A stretch of DNA of 64,000 nucleotides from Bryobacterales bacterium (GTDB lineage Bacteria > Acidobacteriota > Terriglobia > Bryobacterales > Bryobacteraceae), in contig JADZGD010000129.1 of assembly GCA_020854055.1 (NCBI GenBank), forward strand, positions 35,866 through 99,865. The letters are read 5' to 3'. The stretch's first letter is position 1, and every line of letters starts with the position of its first letter. Shown here piece after piece: positions 27,145 through 35,748 of the stretch. Under the pieces are notes generated by a model. It ran no database searches. It had not been told where the DNA came from and saw nothing but the letters and a program-made list of their open reading frames with translations. Both the position numbers and the translations under genes were made by a program.

Positions 27145-27884
27145 ATCGATGGAACCTCGAATCCCCGGGTGAAAAGATAGACGCCGGCCTCCTGCGTGCG
27201 CTCAAATCCGGTAACGGCCAGTCCCTGGCGAAAGTTGGCAAGAAACTGCTCACTCATGGCCTGTTGGATTCGGGCGGCGCGTTTCGGATCGCCGGCGCGA
27301 ATGGCGGCGATATGGGCGGGAACCTCGATTCGCGCTTCGGCCGGCTCACGCGCTGACGGCCTGCCTTCGATGACGCCCGCCACCCGCGGCGTGGCGATCC
27401 ACCACTCGGCAACGCAGCGGTCCGTGGGGAGATTGCCCTGGAGCCGGCTGGAGGTGATGCCGTACTGGTTGAGAACGTAGCGCCGGATCACCGCGCCAAG
27501 GCGCTCAATGTTGAAGTAGGCGTTCTTGATCTCCAGCGGATCAAAGGTCCACTCGACAAGATTGATGCCTTGGGAGAGCGCATCGGCCCGCTGGCGAAGC
27601 TTTAGCTGGCGCCCGACTCCGAGGTCGCGGTACGCGCCGAGCACGCCCATCATGTGGCTGTGCAGATAACCGTGGCGGCCTGGTTTGATCCCGGGAATCG
27701 ACAGGCAGAAACCGGCCATGCGATCGCCATCGAACGCGCCGAGGACCTGGCCGCCCACCTTGGCGGCCACCACGAATAGCCTGACGGGCAGGACATCGAT
27801 ATCGTCGAAGCCCCAGATCTGTTGTTGCAGGCGAACGGCTTCAGCGAACTCGGCCTGGGTGGCCAGCGGGCGGATGACGATCAT
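27141..27884 (-). CDS. GNAT acyltransferase of COG3375 type
   Basis: The 247-residue cytoplasmic protein has a GNAT acyl-CoA binding region (LHSHMMGVLGAYRDLGVGRQLK near 84-105, with the Q/RxxGxG/A-like turn) and the later WTFDPLEIKNAYFNIERLG stretch typical of COG3375. In Geobacillus kaustophilus a related GNAT beside NSAR transfers succinyl groups to D-amino acids. The same pairing here suggests N-succinyltransferase activity. ATG 27884 overlaps the mazG stop as ATGA, and its own stop overlaps the racemase ATG the same way. An upstream ATG (27908) lies inside mazG and was rejected. Confidence 0.8.
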   Translation of the reverse strand: MIVIRPLATQAEFAEAVRLQQQIWGFDDIDVLPVRLFVVAAKVGGQVLGAFDGDRMAGFCLSIPGIKPGRHGYLHSHMMGVLGAYRDLGVGRQLKLRQRADALSQGINLVEWTFDPLEIKNAYFNIERLGAVIRRYVLNQYGITSSRLQGNLPTDRCVAEWWIATPRVAGVIEGRPSAREPAEARIEVPAHIAAIRAGDPKRAARIQQAMSEQFLANFRQGLAVTGFERTQEAGVYLFTRGFEVPSI

Positions 27885-28669
27885 TCCAATCGCTTGGCCT
27901 CCTGCCATAGCGCTTCCATCTCATCGATGGACGACTCTTCCAGCCGTTTTCCCGCCTGGTCCAGTTTCTCCTCAACGTAGCCGAAGCGGCGGCGGAATTT
28001 GCGATTGGTGCGGCGCAACGCCTGCTCGGGATCCACCTTGAGGAACCGGGCGATGTTGACAATTACGAACAGCAGGTCGCCGATTTCGCCAGCCTGATGA
28101 GAAGCGATACCGCTGGCGCGCGCGGCGGCGAGCTCATCCAGCTCTTCGTGCAACTTGGCGATCACCTGCTCGGCATTCTCCCAATCGAAGCCTGCCTTGG
28201 CGGCACGGCCGGCAATCTGCGCGGCTTCGGCCAGCGCCGGCTGGGAACGGGAGATTCCGTCGAGCAACCGCTCACGGACGCCGCCCTTCTCCCGGTGCTC
28301 TTCGGCCTTAATCCGGTCCCAGCGCTGCTTCACCTCGTCCGCCGTCCTGGCGTCGCCATCAGCGAACACGTGAGGATGCCGGCGCACCAGTTTCGTATTG
28401 ATGGCGTCAAGCGATTCTTCGATGGTAAACAGGCCCTCATCGCCGGCGATCCGGGCGAAGAAGACCGCTTGCAGCATCAGATCGCCTAACTCTTCGGCCA
28501 ACCCCCGCCAATCGCGCGCATCGATCGCGTCAAGAACCTCGTAGGTCTCTTCGAGCAGATACGGCTTGATCGTTTCCAACGTCTGCTCCCGGTCCCAGGG
28601 GCAGCCATCGGGAGCCCGAAGGCGCGCCATGATGGCCACCAGGCGGTCAAATTTTTCACCTGCGGGCAT
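27881..28669 (-). CDS. mazG: Nucleoside triphosphate pyrophosphohydrolase MazG
   Basis: The 262-residue enzyme cleaves non-canonical or damaged NTPs to NMP and pyrophosphate. It has the two-domain MazG layout. The first domain carries CPWDREQT near 18-25 and EELGDLMLQAVFFARIAGDEG near 58-78 with the metal-binding acids. The second has EIGDLLFVIVNIARFLKVDPE near 191-211 and TNRKFRRRF. It opens the minus-strand operon and is coupled to the GNAT gene by an ATGA overlap. ATG 28669 gives the usual start, MPAGEKFDRLVAIM, with no clear ribosome-binding site. Confidence 0.94.
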   Translation of the reverse strand: MPAGEKFDRLVAIMARLRAPDGCPWDREQTLETIKPYLLEETYEVLDAIDARDWRGLAEELGDLMLQAVFFARIAGDEGLFTIEESLDAINTKLVRRHPHVFADGDARTADEVKQRWDRIKAEEHREKGGVRERLLDGISRSQPALAEAAQIAGRAAKAGFDWENAEQVIAKLHEELDELAAARASGIASHQAGEIGDLLFVIVNIARFLKVDPEQALRRTNRKFRRRFGYVEEKLDQAGKRLEESSIDEMEALWQEAKRLE

Positions 28670-28702
28670 GGTAAGGAGTGTGCGGCTCGAAAGTCCGAAA
28701 CC

Positions 28703-28708
28703 TATAAT
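28703..28708 (+). promoter_or_regulatory. Candidate -10 element (TATAAT) between mazG and the DUF1844 gene
   Basis: A perfect TATAAT 50 bases before ATG 28758 in the 88-base divergent spacer. No good -35 is present at 16-18 bases. It would serve the DUF1844, MBL and ribF genes. Confidence 0.4.
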
Positions 28709-28757
28709 TTATCATCGCCCGGACGAAAGCGGCCCCGGACGACGTAAAATTACAGTA

Positions 28758-29075
28758 ATGAGCGAGAGCGAACCGAAACCCGAACCGGCCAAAGAAGAAG
28801 AATTTGATCTTCCGATTCCGCCGCCCACATTCGAATTCCTGGTCCACTCGCTGAGGATGCAGGCAGAGGTGCAAATGGGATTCCTGCATTTTGGCGACGA
28901 GAACGACCCCCCGCAGCGCAACCTGCCGATGGCGCGCCATGCCATTGACCTGATGGCCATGATCGAGGACAAGACGCGTGGCAACCTGAGCACGGAAGAG
29001 CAGCGCTTGATCGAGAATTCGCTGACCGAATTGCGGTACCGCTTCGTGCAGGCATCCGAGCAAAAAGAGAGTTGA
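28758..29075 (+). CDS. DUF1844 family protein
   Basis: The 105-residue acidic protein has an unstructured N-terminus rich in Glu, Pro and Lys, then the DUF1844 core: FEFLVHSLRMQAEVQMGFLHFG near 30-51, LPMARHAIDLMAMIEDKTRGNL near 62-83, and a helix LIENSLTELRYRFVQ. DUF1844 proteins are short helical proteins of unknown role found in Acidobacteriota, Deltaproteobacteria and Planctomycetes. ATG 28758 is the first in frame with a sensible N-terminus. The TGA overlaps the ATG of the MBL gene by one base (TGATG), so translation of the two is linked. Confidence 0.85.
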   Translation: MSESEPKPEPAKEEEFDLPIPPPTFEFLVHSLRMQAEVQMGFLHFGDENDPPQRNLPMARHAIDLMAMIEDKTRGNLSTEEQRLIENSLTELRYRFVQASEQKES

Positions 29076-29860
29076 TGCACCACCGGCTGACCATCACGGT
29101 CCTCGGCTCCGGGACCAGTGTCGGGGTGCCGACCATCGGTTGCGCGTGCGAAGTGTGCCTTTCCTCCGATCCTCGCGACCGCCGTCTGCGGCCCTCGGTG
29201 CTGGTTTCCTGGGACGGACACAACGTGCTGATCGACACCACGCCGGACTTCCGCCAGCAGGCGCTACGCGCAGCGATACGCCAACTGGATGCCGTGCTCT
29301 ACACGCACGGGCACGCCGATCACATTTTAGGCCTGGACGACATCCGGCCATTCAACTTTCATCGCGCCGAACCGATTCCGGTATACGGCTCCGGGCCCAC
29401 CATCGAGCACCTGCGGCGGACGTTCTCTTACATTTTCGACCCGCATCGCAGCGAATCCTCCCGGCCGAAGATCGAGACACGAGTGTTCGATCACCAGGCG
29501 GTGGAACTGTTCGGAATCGCCTTCGAACCGCTGCCGCTGGCGCACGGCACGGGCCGAACCTATGGATTTCGTTTCGGTTCGGCGGCCTACCTGACCGACC
29601 ACAGCGAGATTCCGGCTGAAACGTTGGAACGGCTTCAAGGGCTCGACGTGTTGTTTCTGGACGCGTTGCGCCACCGGCCGCATCCCACCCACAGCACGAT
29701 CGGCAAAGCGCTGGCGCACGTGGAGCAGTTAAAGCCCAAGCGCGCCTTTTTTACCCACATCTGTCACGAGGTGATGCACGCCGCAGTGGAGCGGGAACTG
29801 CCTCCGCACGTGCATCTGGCCTATGACGGACTGGAGATCACCGTGGAGACCGGCGGCTGA
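29075..29860 (+). CDS. MBL-fold metallo-hydrolase (PhnP-like)
   Basis: The 261-residue metallo-beta-lactamase-fold protein resembles PhnP and other cyclic phosphodiesterases. The first strand is LTITVLGSGTSVGVPTIGC. A cysteine pair (CACEVC near 23-28) matches the zinc-structural region of PhnP. The metal-binding motif THGHADH is at about 77-83, with further ligands in LTDHSE near 169-174 and a final His in FFTHICHE near 228-235. Substrate unknown. No phosphonate genes are nearby, so a general phosphodiesterase role is more likely. I took ATG 29075; the TTG three bases upstream is less likely. ribF begins immediately after the stop. Confidence 0.85.
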   Translation: MHHRLTITVLGSGTSVGVPTIGCACEVCLSSDPRDRRLRPSVLVSWDGHNVLIDTTPDFRQQALRAAIRQLDAVLYTHGHADHILGLDDIRPFNFHRAEPIPVYGSGPTIEHLRRTFSYIFDPHRSESSRPKIETRVFDHQAVELFGIAFEPLPLAHGTGRTYGFRFGSAAYLTDHSEIPAETLERLQGLDVLFLDALRHRPHPTHSTIGKALAHVEQLKPKRAFFTHICHEVMHAAVERELPPHVHLAYDGLEITVETGG

Positions 29861-30838
29861 ATGGAGTCTTCATTTCGCATTGCCCGCAGCCTGGATGGGA
29901 CCGCCGGTTTCGGCCCGTCGGCTGTAACCATCGGCAACTTCGACGGCGTCCACCTGGCCCACCGCCGGCTGATCGACCGCGTGGTGGCCATCGCCCGGGA
30001 GCGAGGCCTCAAAGCAGCCGCGCTGATGTTTCACCCGCACCCGGCGACGGTAGTCGCCCCCGAGCGGGCTCCGCTTCTGTTGACGACACCGGAGCAGCGG
30101 GCCGAACTGATGCGGAGCCTGGGTATCGAAGAGGTGCTGATTCTGCCCTTCGATACCGCGCTGGCGCATATGAGCCCGCGGCAGTTCATTGAGCAGGTAC
30201 TGGTTGAGCGGCTGGGAGCGCGGGCGGTGGTGGTGGGCGAGAACTTCCGCTTTGGCAACCTCCAGGCGGGCACTCCCGAACTGTTACGGGAAGCGGCCGG
30301 CAAATACGGGTTTGAAACAGAATTCATCGGCAGCGTGCGCATCCGCGGCAAGCTGGTTTCCAGCACCGAGGTGCGGCGGCAGGCCAGTCTGGGCCACGTT
30401 TCGGCAGTCTGCCGGCTGCTGGGGCGGCCGTTCGCGCTCCAGGGACGGGTGGTGCGCGGGAAGGGCGTAGGTTCCAAACGCACCGTCCCCACCTTGAACC
30501 TGGAGCCATCATCCGAGGTCCTGCCGGCGCGCGGAGTCTACATCACCCGCACCAAGGACTCCGATAGCGAACGGCAGTGGGATTCCGTGACCAACGTCGG
30601 ATACCGGCCCACGTTCGGAGGAGAACAGCTAACGGTGGAAACGTTTTTGCTCTCCCCATTCGACGGACAGACGCCGGCGCGTATTCAGCTCGACTTTCTG
30701 TGGCGGCTGCGTGACGAGAAGAAATTCTATTCGGCTGAGTTGCTTAAGCAGCAGATCTTCCGCGACGTGACGCGCGCGCGGCGCTACTTCGCCCGGTTGG
30801 GGACCGTGGCCTCAGCCGCCTTATCCCGAAGCCTTTAA
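29861..30838 (+). CDS. ribF: Bifunctional riboflavin kinase / FAD synthetase
   Basis: Converts riboflavin to FMN and then FAD. In the 325-residue product the N-terminal nucleotidyltransferase half (about 15-170) shows VTIGNFDGVHLAHRRLID near 22-39, VGENFRFG near 125-132 and the SSTEVR signature near 160-165. The C-terminal flavokinase half (about 180-305) shows GRVVRGKGVGSKRTVPTLNL near 190-209 and FGGEQLTVETFLL. The ATG directly follows the MBL stop with no spacer, so it is the third gene of the set. A hairpin follows at 30947-30978. No FMN riboswitch lies upstream. Confidence 0.96.
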   Translation: MESSFRIARSLDGTAGFGPSAVTIGNFDGVHLAHRRLIDRVVAIARERGLKAAALMFHPHPATVVAPERAPLLLTTPEQRAELMRSLGIEEVLILPFDTALAHMSPRQFIEQVLVERLGARAVVVGENFRFGNLQAGTPELLREAAGKYGFETEFIGSVRIRGKLVSSTEVRRQASLGHVSAVCRLLGRPFALQGRVVRGKGVGSKRTVPTLNLEPSSEVLPARGVYITRTKDSDSERQWDSVTNVGYRPTFGGEQLTVETFLLSPFDGQTPARIQLDFLWRLRDEKKFYSAELLKQQIFRDVTRARRYFARLGTVASAALSRSL

Positions 30839-30946
30839 CCGTTTACCGTTGGCATCGGGCGTTCAGGAAAGGGTGGCTATGTGGGAAACCAGTGATGACC
30901 GGTCCTCTATCCCGCTACACCCCGCGCAGCAGGAGTGATTTTCTGG

Positions 30947-30978
30947 AACGGCTGCCCTCCGTCCAAAGGGCAGCCGTT
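30947..30978. terminator. Bidirectional hairpin between ribF and the convergent secreted-protein gene
   Basis: AACGGCTGCCCT and AGGGCAGCCGTT form a perfect 12-base-pair stem around an eight-base loop. It sits between convergent genes, 108 bases after ribF and 19 bases after the minus-strand gene end. The U-tract is poor on either strand (TTTC on plus, none on minus), so it may act with Rho or as an mRNA 3' end stabiliser. Confidence 0.6.
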
Positions 30979-30997
30979 TCATAGATCGAACCGGCTC

Positions 30998-31318
30998 TCA
31001 GTTGAATACCAGGCGGGTGGTGGTACCGCCCAACCGGATCTCTTGCACCTTCATCTTTCCGCCGTCGTCCTGATAGCGGACCGAGGTAGAGGAGAACTTG
31101 CTTTGGGCGTTCTCCACTTTCACTTCCGCTTCCAACGACTTTTTACCCTTGGTGATCACCGCCTTGTTGTCCTTGAGTTCCAGCTTGTATTCGCCCGGCT
31201 TCAATTCGGTGCCGTTCACCATGGATGGTTGAAATAGCGTCACACGGTAGGATGAATCAGCGGCGAAGGTAATCGCCGTAATCAGCAGGCACAGAAACAG
31301 CGCTCTCATTTTTGTCAT
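30998..31318 (-). CDS. Small secreted hypothetical protein
   Basis: The 106-residue precursor has a signal peptide (MTKMRALFLCLLITAITFAA) and a beta-rich mature part: SSYRVTLFQPSMVNGTELKPG then YKLELKDNKAVITKGKKSLE and a final LVFN strand. The pattern resembles small exported acidobacterial proteins with a single beta-sandwich-like domain; no function is known. ATG 31318 has AGGAG four bases upstream, which decides the start over ATG 31309. It lies 83 bases behind miaA on the same strand. The hairpin at 30947-30978 follows. Confidence 0.75.
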   Translation of the reverse strand: MTKMRALFLCLLITAITFAADSSYRVTLFQPSMVNGTELKPGEYKLELKDNKAVITKGKKSLEAEVKVENAQSKFSSTSVRYQDDGGKMKVQEIRLGGTTTRLVFN

Positions 31319-31401
31319 GTTGCTCCTATCAGTCTGCTTTCAGCTTCCAGGAATATATACGGGTGAAGAGCAGAAATGTTCCGAAACCAGTCACAGTCCT
31401 T

Positions 31402-32448
31402 TCAAAAAATCTCCGGGGAGTGTAGCCACCCCGCGAGCAGCGCCCGAGCCTTGCCCCTGGTTAGGGGATCGTCTCCGAACGCCGGGAACCATTGTACACC
31501 ACTTTCACGTGAATACCATGTCATCTGACGCTTTGCGTAGCGCCGGGTATTTTGCTTCGCCTGCTGCAGCGCCTCGCTCCAACTGAGCCTTCCGGCCACA
31601 TAATCGAGAGCCTGTTTGTAGCCGTGAGACTCGAACGGCTTGGCATCCGGCGCGTAGCCGCTCGCCAGAATCCGATTGACCTCGTCCACAAGTCCGCCGG
31701 CGAACATGGACTCGCAGCGGGCATTCAGCCTCTCATATAACAGGTCCCGGCGAGGCGCGAGCCCGATTTTGAGCACCGTGAAGCCCTCCAGGCGCTCCCG
31801 GCCGCGGCGGTGAAGTCCGCTCATCGGCTGGCCGGCGAGAATCCGGACCTCGAGCGCCCGAACAATCTTTTTCGTATCGTTGGAATGAATTTTCCGGGCG
31901 GCTTCCGGGTCCAGGCGGTCCAGGAGGCGATGAAGGGACCCGGGCCGGCGCAACTCGCGGGCATGGAGCCGCCCGCGCAGCGCCGGATCACTTTCGGGAG
32001 ACGCAAAAAGGCCCTCGAGCAGGGCGCGCAGATAGAAACCGGTGCCGCCGGCAATCACCGGCAGTTTGCCGCGGGCGGTGATGGCAGCCAATAGCGGCCG
32101 TGCCAGCCGGGCGTAATCGCCAGCCGTAAATGGCCGGTCCGGATCGACAATATCGATCAGGTGATGTGGAATCCCACGGCGATCCTCCACTCTGAGTTTG
32201 GCCGTGCCGATATCGAAAAGCCGATAGACCTGGAGTGAATCGCAATTGACGATTTCGCCGTCAAAAGCACAGGCTATCTCTAATGCCAGATCACTTTTTC
32301 CGGAGCCGGTCGGCCCCAGTATGACGACCAGAGGTGCGGCCTGTGTGCTCAAGTCATAGTGTATCGCCTGAGGCCGGGCGGCTTTCCCCACGGCGGGGTG
32401 CTTCCAATTGGAAAGGCGGTTTCGGGTCCGCGCCACGGGCGGCGACAT
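31402..32448 (-). CDS. miaA: tRNA dimethylallyltransferase
   Basis: Adds a dimethylallyl group to A37 of tRNAs that read UNN codons. The P-loop GPTGSGKSDLALEIA, DSLQVYR, IAGGTGFYLRALLEG and the closing QMTWYSRE motif are all present. The frame from ATG 32448 gives 348 residues with a 32-residue low-complexity extension before the usual N-terminus. A TTG at 32352 would give 316 residues, which fits the family length better, but neither start has a convincing ribosome-binding site. I keep the longer boundary and flag the start as uncertain. Confidence 0.93.
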   Translation of the reverse strand: MSPPVARTRNRLSNWKHPAVGKAARPQAIHYDLSTQAAPLVVILGPTGSGKSDLALEIACAFDGEIVNCDSLQVYRLFDIGTAKLRVEDRRGIPHHLIDIVDPDRPFTAGDYARLARPLLAAITARGKLPVIAGGTGFYLRALLEGLFASPESDPALRGRLHARELRRPGSLHRLLDRLDPEAARKIHSNDTKKIVRALEVRILAGQPMSGLHRRGRERLEGFTVLKIGLAPRRDLLYERLNARCESMFAGGLVDEVNRILASGYAPDAKPFESHGYKQALDYVAGRLSWSEALQQAKQNTRRYAKRQMTWYSRESGVQWFPAFGDDPLTRGKARALLAGWLHSPEIF

Positions 32449-32473
32449 AACGAAGAACGGTGGGTTTGCGGGG

Positions 32474-32479
32474 TATACT
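32474..32479 (+). promoter_or_regulatory. Candidate -10 element (TATACT) before the TPR lipoprotein gene
   Basis: TATACT 132 bases before ATG 32612 in the divergent spacer with miaA. The expected -35 position is not consensus-like. TATACT is the most frequent -10-like element I see before genes in this window. Confidence 0.3.
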
Positions 32480-32611
32480 AATGTCGAGAGGCAGAGTGGC
32501 CGGCGTGGGACGGGGTACAGGATCGGAAATGGTTAGCGGAAGGGTGGAATATGCCCGAATCCTGCAAGCCGGCGACGTATCCTCGGCAAGCGGCAAAGGA
32601 AATCAGGTCCG

Positions 32612-34705
32612 ATGACCCAACTTAAGAATTGTTGTTTATTCAGTCTCCTGGCCCTCACCGTGGCAGGAGGTTGCGGGTCAGCCCAGACACCACCGGCGAA
32701 TGAAACGGGCGCAACCAGCAAAGCCGCGGCCGAGGCTCCGGCAAGCGAGAAGGACCGGGCCGAAGCGTACTACAACTTCACCCTTGGCCACATGTATGCG
32801 GAGTTGGCCGGCAGCTACGGCTCTCGCGGGGATTATGCCACCAAGGCGATCGAATACTACCGCGCCGCCATGCGCCTGGACCCGCGCACCAGTTTCCTTG
32901 CCGACGAACTGGCTGATCTCTATCTGCAGACACAGAAGATTGCCGATGCCGTATCGGAATATCAGGGCGCGCTGAAGAAGAATCCCAACGACATCACCGC
33001 CCGCCGGATTCTGGGCCGGATCTATATCCGCATGATCGGAGACTCGACGCAAAACCGGGTCAACGAGAAAATGCTCTCCCAGGCGATCGAGCAATATAGC
33101 AAAATCGTCGAGCTCCAGCCGGATGACACCGACACCTGGCTGATGCTGGGGCGACTCTACAAAATCGCGCAGAATTCTCCGGAATCCGAGAAGGCGTACA
33201 AGAAAGTTTTGGCGCAAGACCCCGACAACGAAGACGCGCTGACGGGCCTCGCGATGGTCTACTCCGACCTTGGGGACACTCGCAATGCGATGGAGGTTCT
33301 CAAGAAGGTTGCCGAGCGTAAGCCCGACCTGCGCACGCTCACCGCGCTGGCAGCCAGCTATGAGCAGTTGCGCGAATATGGTCTGGCGGCCCAGACCCTG
33401 CAGCGCGCGCTGGAACTCCAGCCGGGCAATTCCGAACTGGAGCGCAGCCTGGCGCAAAACCTGATGTTCTCCCAGCAGTACGACGCGGCGCTCAAGACTT
33501 ACCAGACGCTGGCCAAGGAAGATCCGCGCGATTTTGTGCCCTGGCTGCGCATCTCGCAGATCTACCGCCAGCAGCGCAACCTGGCCAAATCCCGCGAGGC
33601 CAGCGACAAGGCCAGACAACTGGAGCCCAACAACCTGGAGATCCGCTACAACGAGGTCAACCTGCTGGAGGCCGAGGGCAAGACGAAAGAGGCCCTGGCG
33701 TTGATGCAGCAGATTCTCGACTCCACCGCCCGGCACTCCTACTCTCAAGCCGAGCGTGAGAACCGCGTGGCGTTACTGGAGAAGCTCGGCCTGATGTACC
33801 GCATCGATGAGCAGTACGATCAGGCGGCCGAGGCTTTCCGGCAAATCAGCGCGGTGGACCCCCAACTGGCCGCGCGCTCCGAAGCGCAGGTGGTCGACAC
33901 CTACCGGATGGGAAGAGAGTTTACCAAGGCTGAACAGGCCTATGACGCGGCCGTAAAGAAGTTCCCCACCGACCGTGTGCTCAAAACCGTCTGGGCCAAT
34001 CTTCTCTCCGACACGGGCCGCAACAAGGAGGCTGCCGAGCAGATGAAGGCGATGCTCGATGGCAAGAACGACCGCGACACCTGGCTCTCGCTCGCGCAGA
34101 TTTACGAGAAAAGCAGGGATTACGGCGGGATGGCCAACTCCATCGACCAGGCCGAGAAGCTTTCCAACTCCAAGGACGAGAAGGAAGCCGTCTTGTTCAT
34201 GCGCGGCGCAATGTACGAGAAGCAGAAGAAGTTCGATGCCGCCGAGGAGCAGTTCCGTAAAGTCATCAATCTGAACCCGCAAAACGCCTCGGCCCTGAAC
34301 TACCTGGGCTATATGTTCGCCGACCGCAACGTGCGGTTACAGGAAGCGCACGAGCTGATCTCCAAGGCGCTCGACCAGGATCCAAACAACGGAGCGTTCC
34401 TGGACAGCTTGGGATGGGTCTACTACCGGCAGGGAAAACTGGACGACGCCGAGCGGGCGCTGGTTCGCGCGTTGGAACGCGTCAGCAAGGATCCCACCGT
34501 GCATGATCACCTGGGCGATGTTTACTTCCATCAGGGAAAAATCAAGGACGCCATTACCCAGTGGGAGTTCTCATTGAAAGAGTGGCAGCAAACGCCGCCG
34601 GTGGACCGTGAAGTGAGCGAGATGGCCAAGGTCCAGAAGAAACTGGAAGGCGCGCGTGTCCGCCTGGCGCGGGAAAATTCCACCGTTCGCGACAACAAGC
34701 AGTAG
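32612..34705 (+). CDS. TPR-repeat lipoprotein
   Basis: The 697-residue exported protein has a signal peptide and a probable lipidation Cys21 (AGGC; the -3 residue is Ala, slightly atypical). From about residue 50 to 680 it consists of tetratricopeptide repeats, seen as recurring W/Y..LG..Y....A...Y...L...P patterns. Examples are TWLMLGRLYKIAQNSPESEK near 176-195 and AFLDSLGWVYYRQGKLDDAE near 593-612. TPR superhelices mediate protein-protein contacts. Here it would be a scaffold facing the periplasm, perhaps for envelope assembly. No catalytic domain is seen. It is monocistronic, with the GH43-like gene convergent 30 bases downstream. Confidence 0.9.
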   Translation: MTQLKNCCLFSLLALTVAGGCGSAQTPPANETGATSKAAAEAPASEKDRAEAYYNFTLGHMYAELAGSYGSRGDYATKAIEYYRAAMRLDPRTSFLADELADLYLQTQKIADAVSEYQGALKKNPNDITARRILGRIYIRMIGDSTQNRVNEKMLSQAIEQYSKIVELQPDDTDTWLMLGRLYKIAQNSPESEKAYKKVLAQDPDNEDALTGLAMVYSDLGDTRNAMEVLKKVAERKPDLRTLTALAASYEQLREYGLAAQTLQRALELQPGNSELERSLAQNLMFSQQYDAALKTYQTLAKEDPRDFVPWLRISQIYRQQRNLAKSREASDKARQLEPNNLEIRYNEVNLLEAEGKTKEALALMQQILDSTARHSYSQAERENRVALLEKLGLMYRIDEQYDQAAEAFRQISAVDPQLAARSEAQVVDTYRMGREFTKAEQAYDAAVKKFPTDRVLKTVWANLLSDTGRNKEAAEQMKAMLDGKNDRDTWLSLAQIYEKSRDYGGMANSIDQAEKLSNSKDEKEAVLFMRGAMYEKQKKFDAAEEQFRKVINLNPQNASALNYLGYMFADRNVRLQEAHELISKALDQDPNNGAFLDSLGWVYYRQGKLDDAERALVRALERVSKDPTVHDHLGDVYFHQGKIKDAITQWEFSLKEWQQTPPVDREVSEMAKVQKKLEGARVRLARENSTVRDNKQ

Positions 34706-34735
34706 CCCCGCGCGCGCCGGCGCCCGTGCGGATGA

Positions 34736-35692
34736 TCATCGCCGCGGCGCTGATTCGGGAAACCACCCGCGCAGGAAACCGGCCTCGCTGCCATCATAAT
34801 AGGCCTCGGCCAGGTGTTCGACGCCCTGCTGGTTGCCCCAGGAGTAGTTAATCACCAGCCGGCCCTTGTATTCGCAGAAATCAATGTCGGAATTATTGCA
34901 ATTGACCGCCGTCGCCACTCTCCGGCGCTGATCGCCGGTCAGCTTCGGATTGGCGATCCGGCGGTCATCATCAGAGGCCCGCAGGACCGGGTTCAGGGGA
35001 CTCGACTCCCAGTGAATCAGGTCGCGCGAGCGAACCACGCGCATTTCGTAACCGTCGTGAGCTTCCAGGTAAAAATCGTAGAAGTAGCCATCCAGGTAGC
35101 GCAGGCAATGCGGAGCGGTGTAGCGGTCCTTGGCGTAGTTGCACTCGGGCGGCGTCAGCGTCCACTGCTTCATGTCCCTTGATTTCGCAAAGCGCGCCGT
35201 GAAGGGCACCCCGGCCTGCTGCTTCGGGTCGCGAATCTCAAACATGAGCACATATTCGCTTCCCGTGCTACACATCGACGTGTTGAAGATGGTGAAGCCG
35301 GGAAGATCGAGCGCGATCCGGTCTTCCCAATGGATCAGGTCACGGGAGACGAGCAGGTGGACCTGTTCAGCGCCCCACTTCTTCCCTTTGCCGCCCGTTC
35401 CGGTAACGTACATCGTGCCGCCCTCGGCAAAGGCGCTGCCGAGCACCAGTCCCTTCGCGAAGGCTGGCGTGGCCTTTCCGGTGGCGTGGTCAATGAAACG
35501 GAAGTAATCATCACCGGACCGGTTCGCCCAGTAACGGCTGCGCACATACTCGAAGCGGTACAGCTTCCCTTTGAAGACCACCGGCGTGGTCTCGACCAGG
35601 TCCAGGTCGATGGTTCCGAGTTTGTGTATCCGCGGCCGCTCGGCCGCCACGGCGATCAATGGAAGCAGGAGTAACAGCGCGCGGGTATGCAT
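34736..35692 (-). CDS. Secreted GH43-like five-bladed propeller protein
   Basis: The 318-residue exported protein (signal MHTRALLLLLPLIAVAA) resembles the beta-fructosidase/GH43 superfamily. It contains three copies of an S-R-D-x-x-x-W blade motif (SRDLIHWED, SRDMKQWTL, SRDLIHWES), typical of arabinanase/levanase-type propellers. The catalytic Asp/Glu trio cannot be assigned with confidence, so activity on a glycan is inferred. ATG 35692 has GGAG six bases upstream. It is the last gene behind yjbQ (56-base gap) in the sugar operon, suggesting it acts outside the cytoplasm on the substrate that the operon later metabolises. Confidence 0.75.
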   Translation of the reverse strand: MHTRALLLLLPLIAVAAERPRIHKLGTIDLDLVETTPVVFKGKLYRFEYVRSRYWANRSGDDYFRFIDHATGKATPAFAKGLVLGSAFAEGGTMYVTGTGGKGKKWGAEQVHLLVSRDLIHWEDRIALDLPGFTIFNTSMCSTGSEYVLMFEIRDPKQQAGVPFTARFAKSRDMKQWTLTPPECNYAKDRYTAPHCLRYLDGYFYDFYLEAHDGYEMRVVRSRDLIHWESSPLNPVLRASDDDRRIANPKLTGDQRRRVATAVNCNNSDIDFCEYKGRLVINYSWGNQQGVEHLAEAYYDGSEAGFLRGWFPESAPRR

Positions 35693-35748
35693 GGATGGCT
35701 CCAGGCCAGCTTACCAGCTATACGCCGGTCCGCGCGCCGCCCAAAGGG

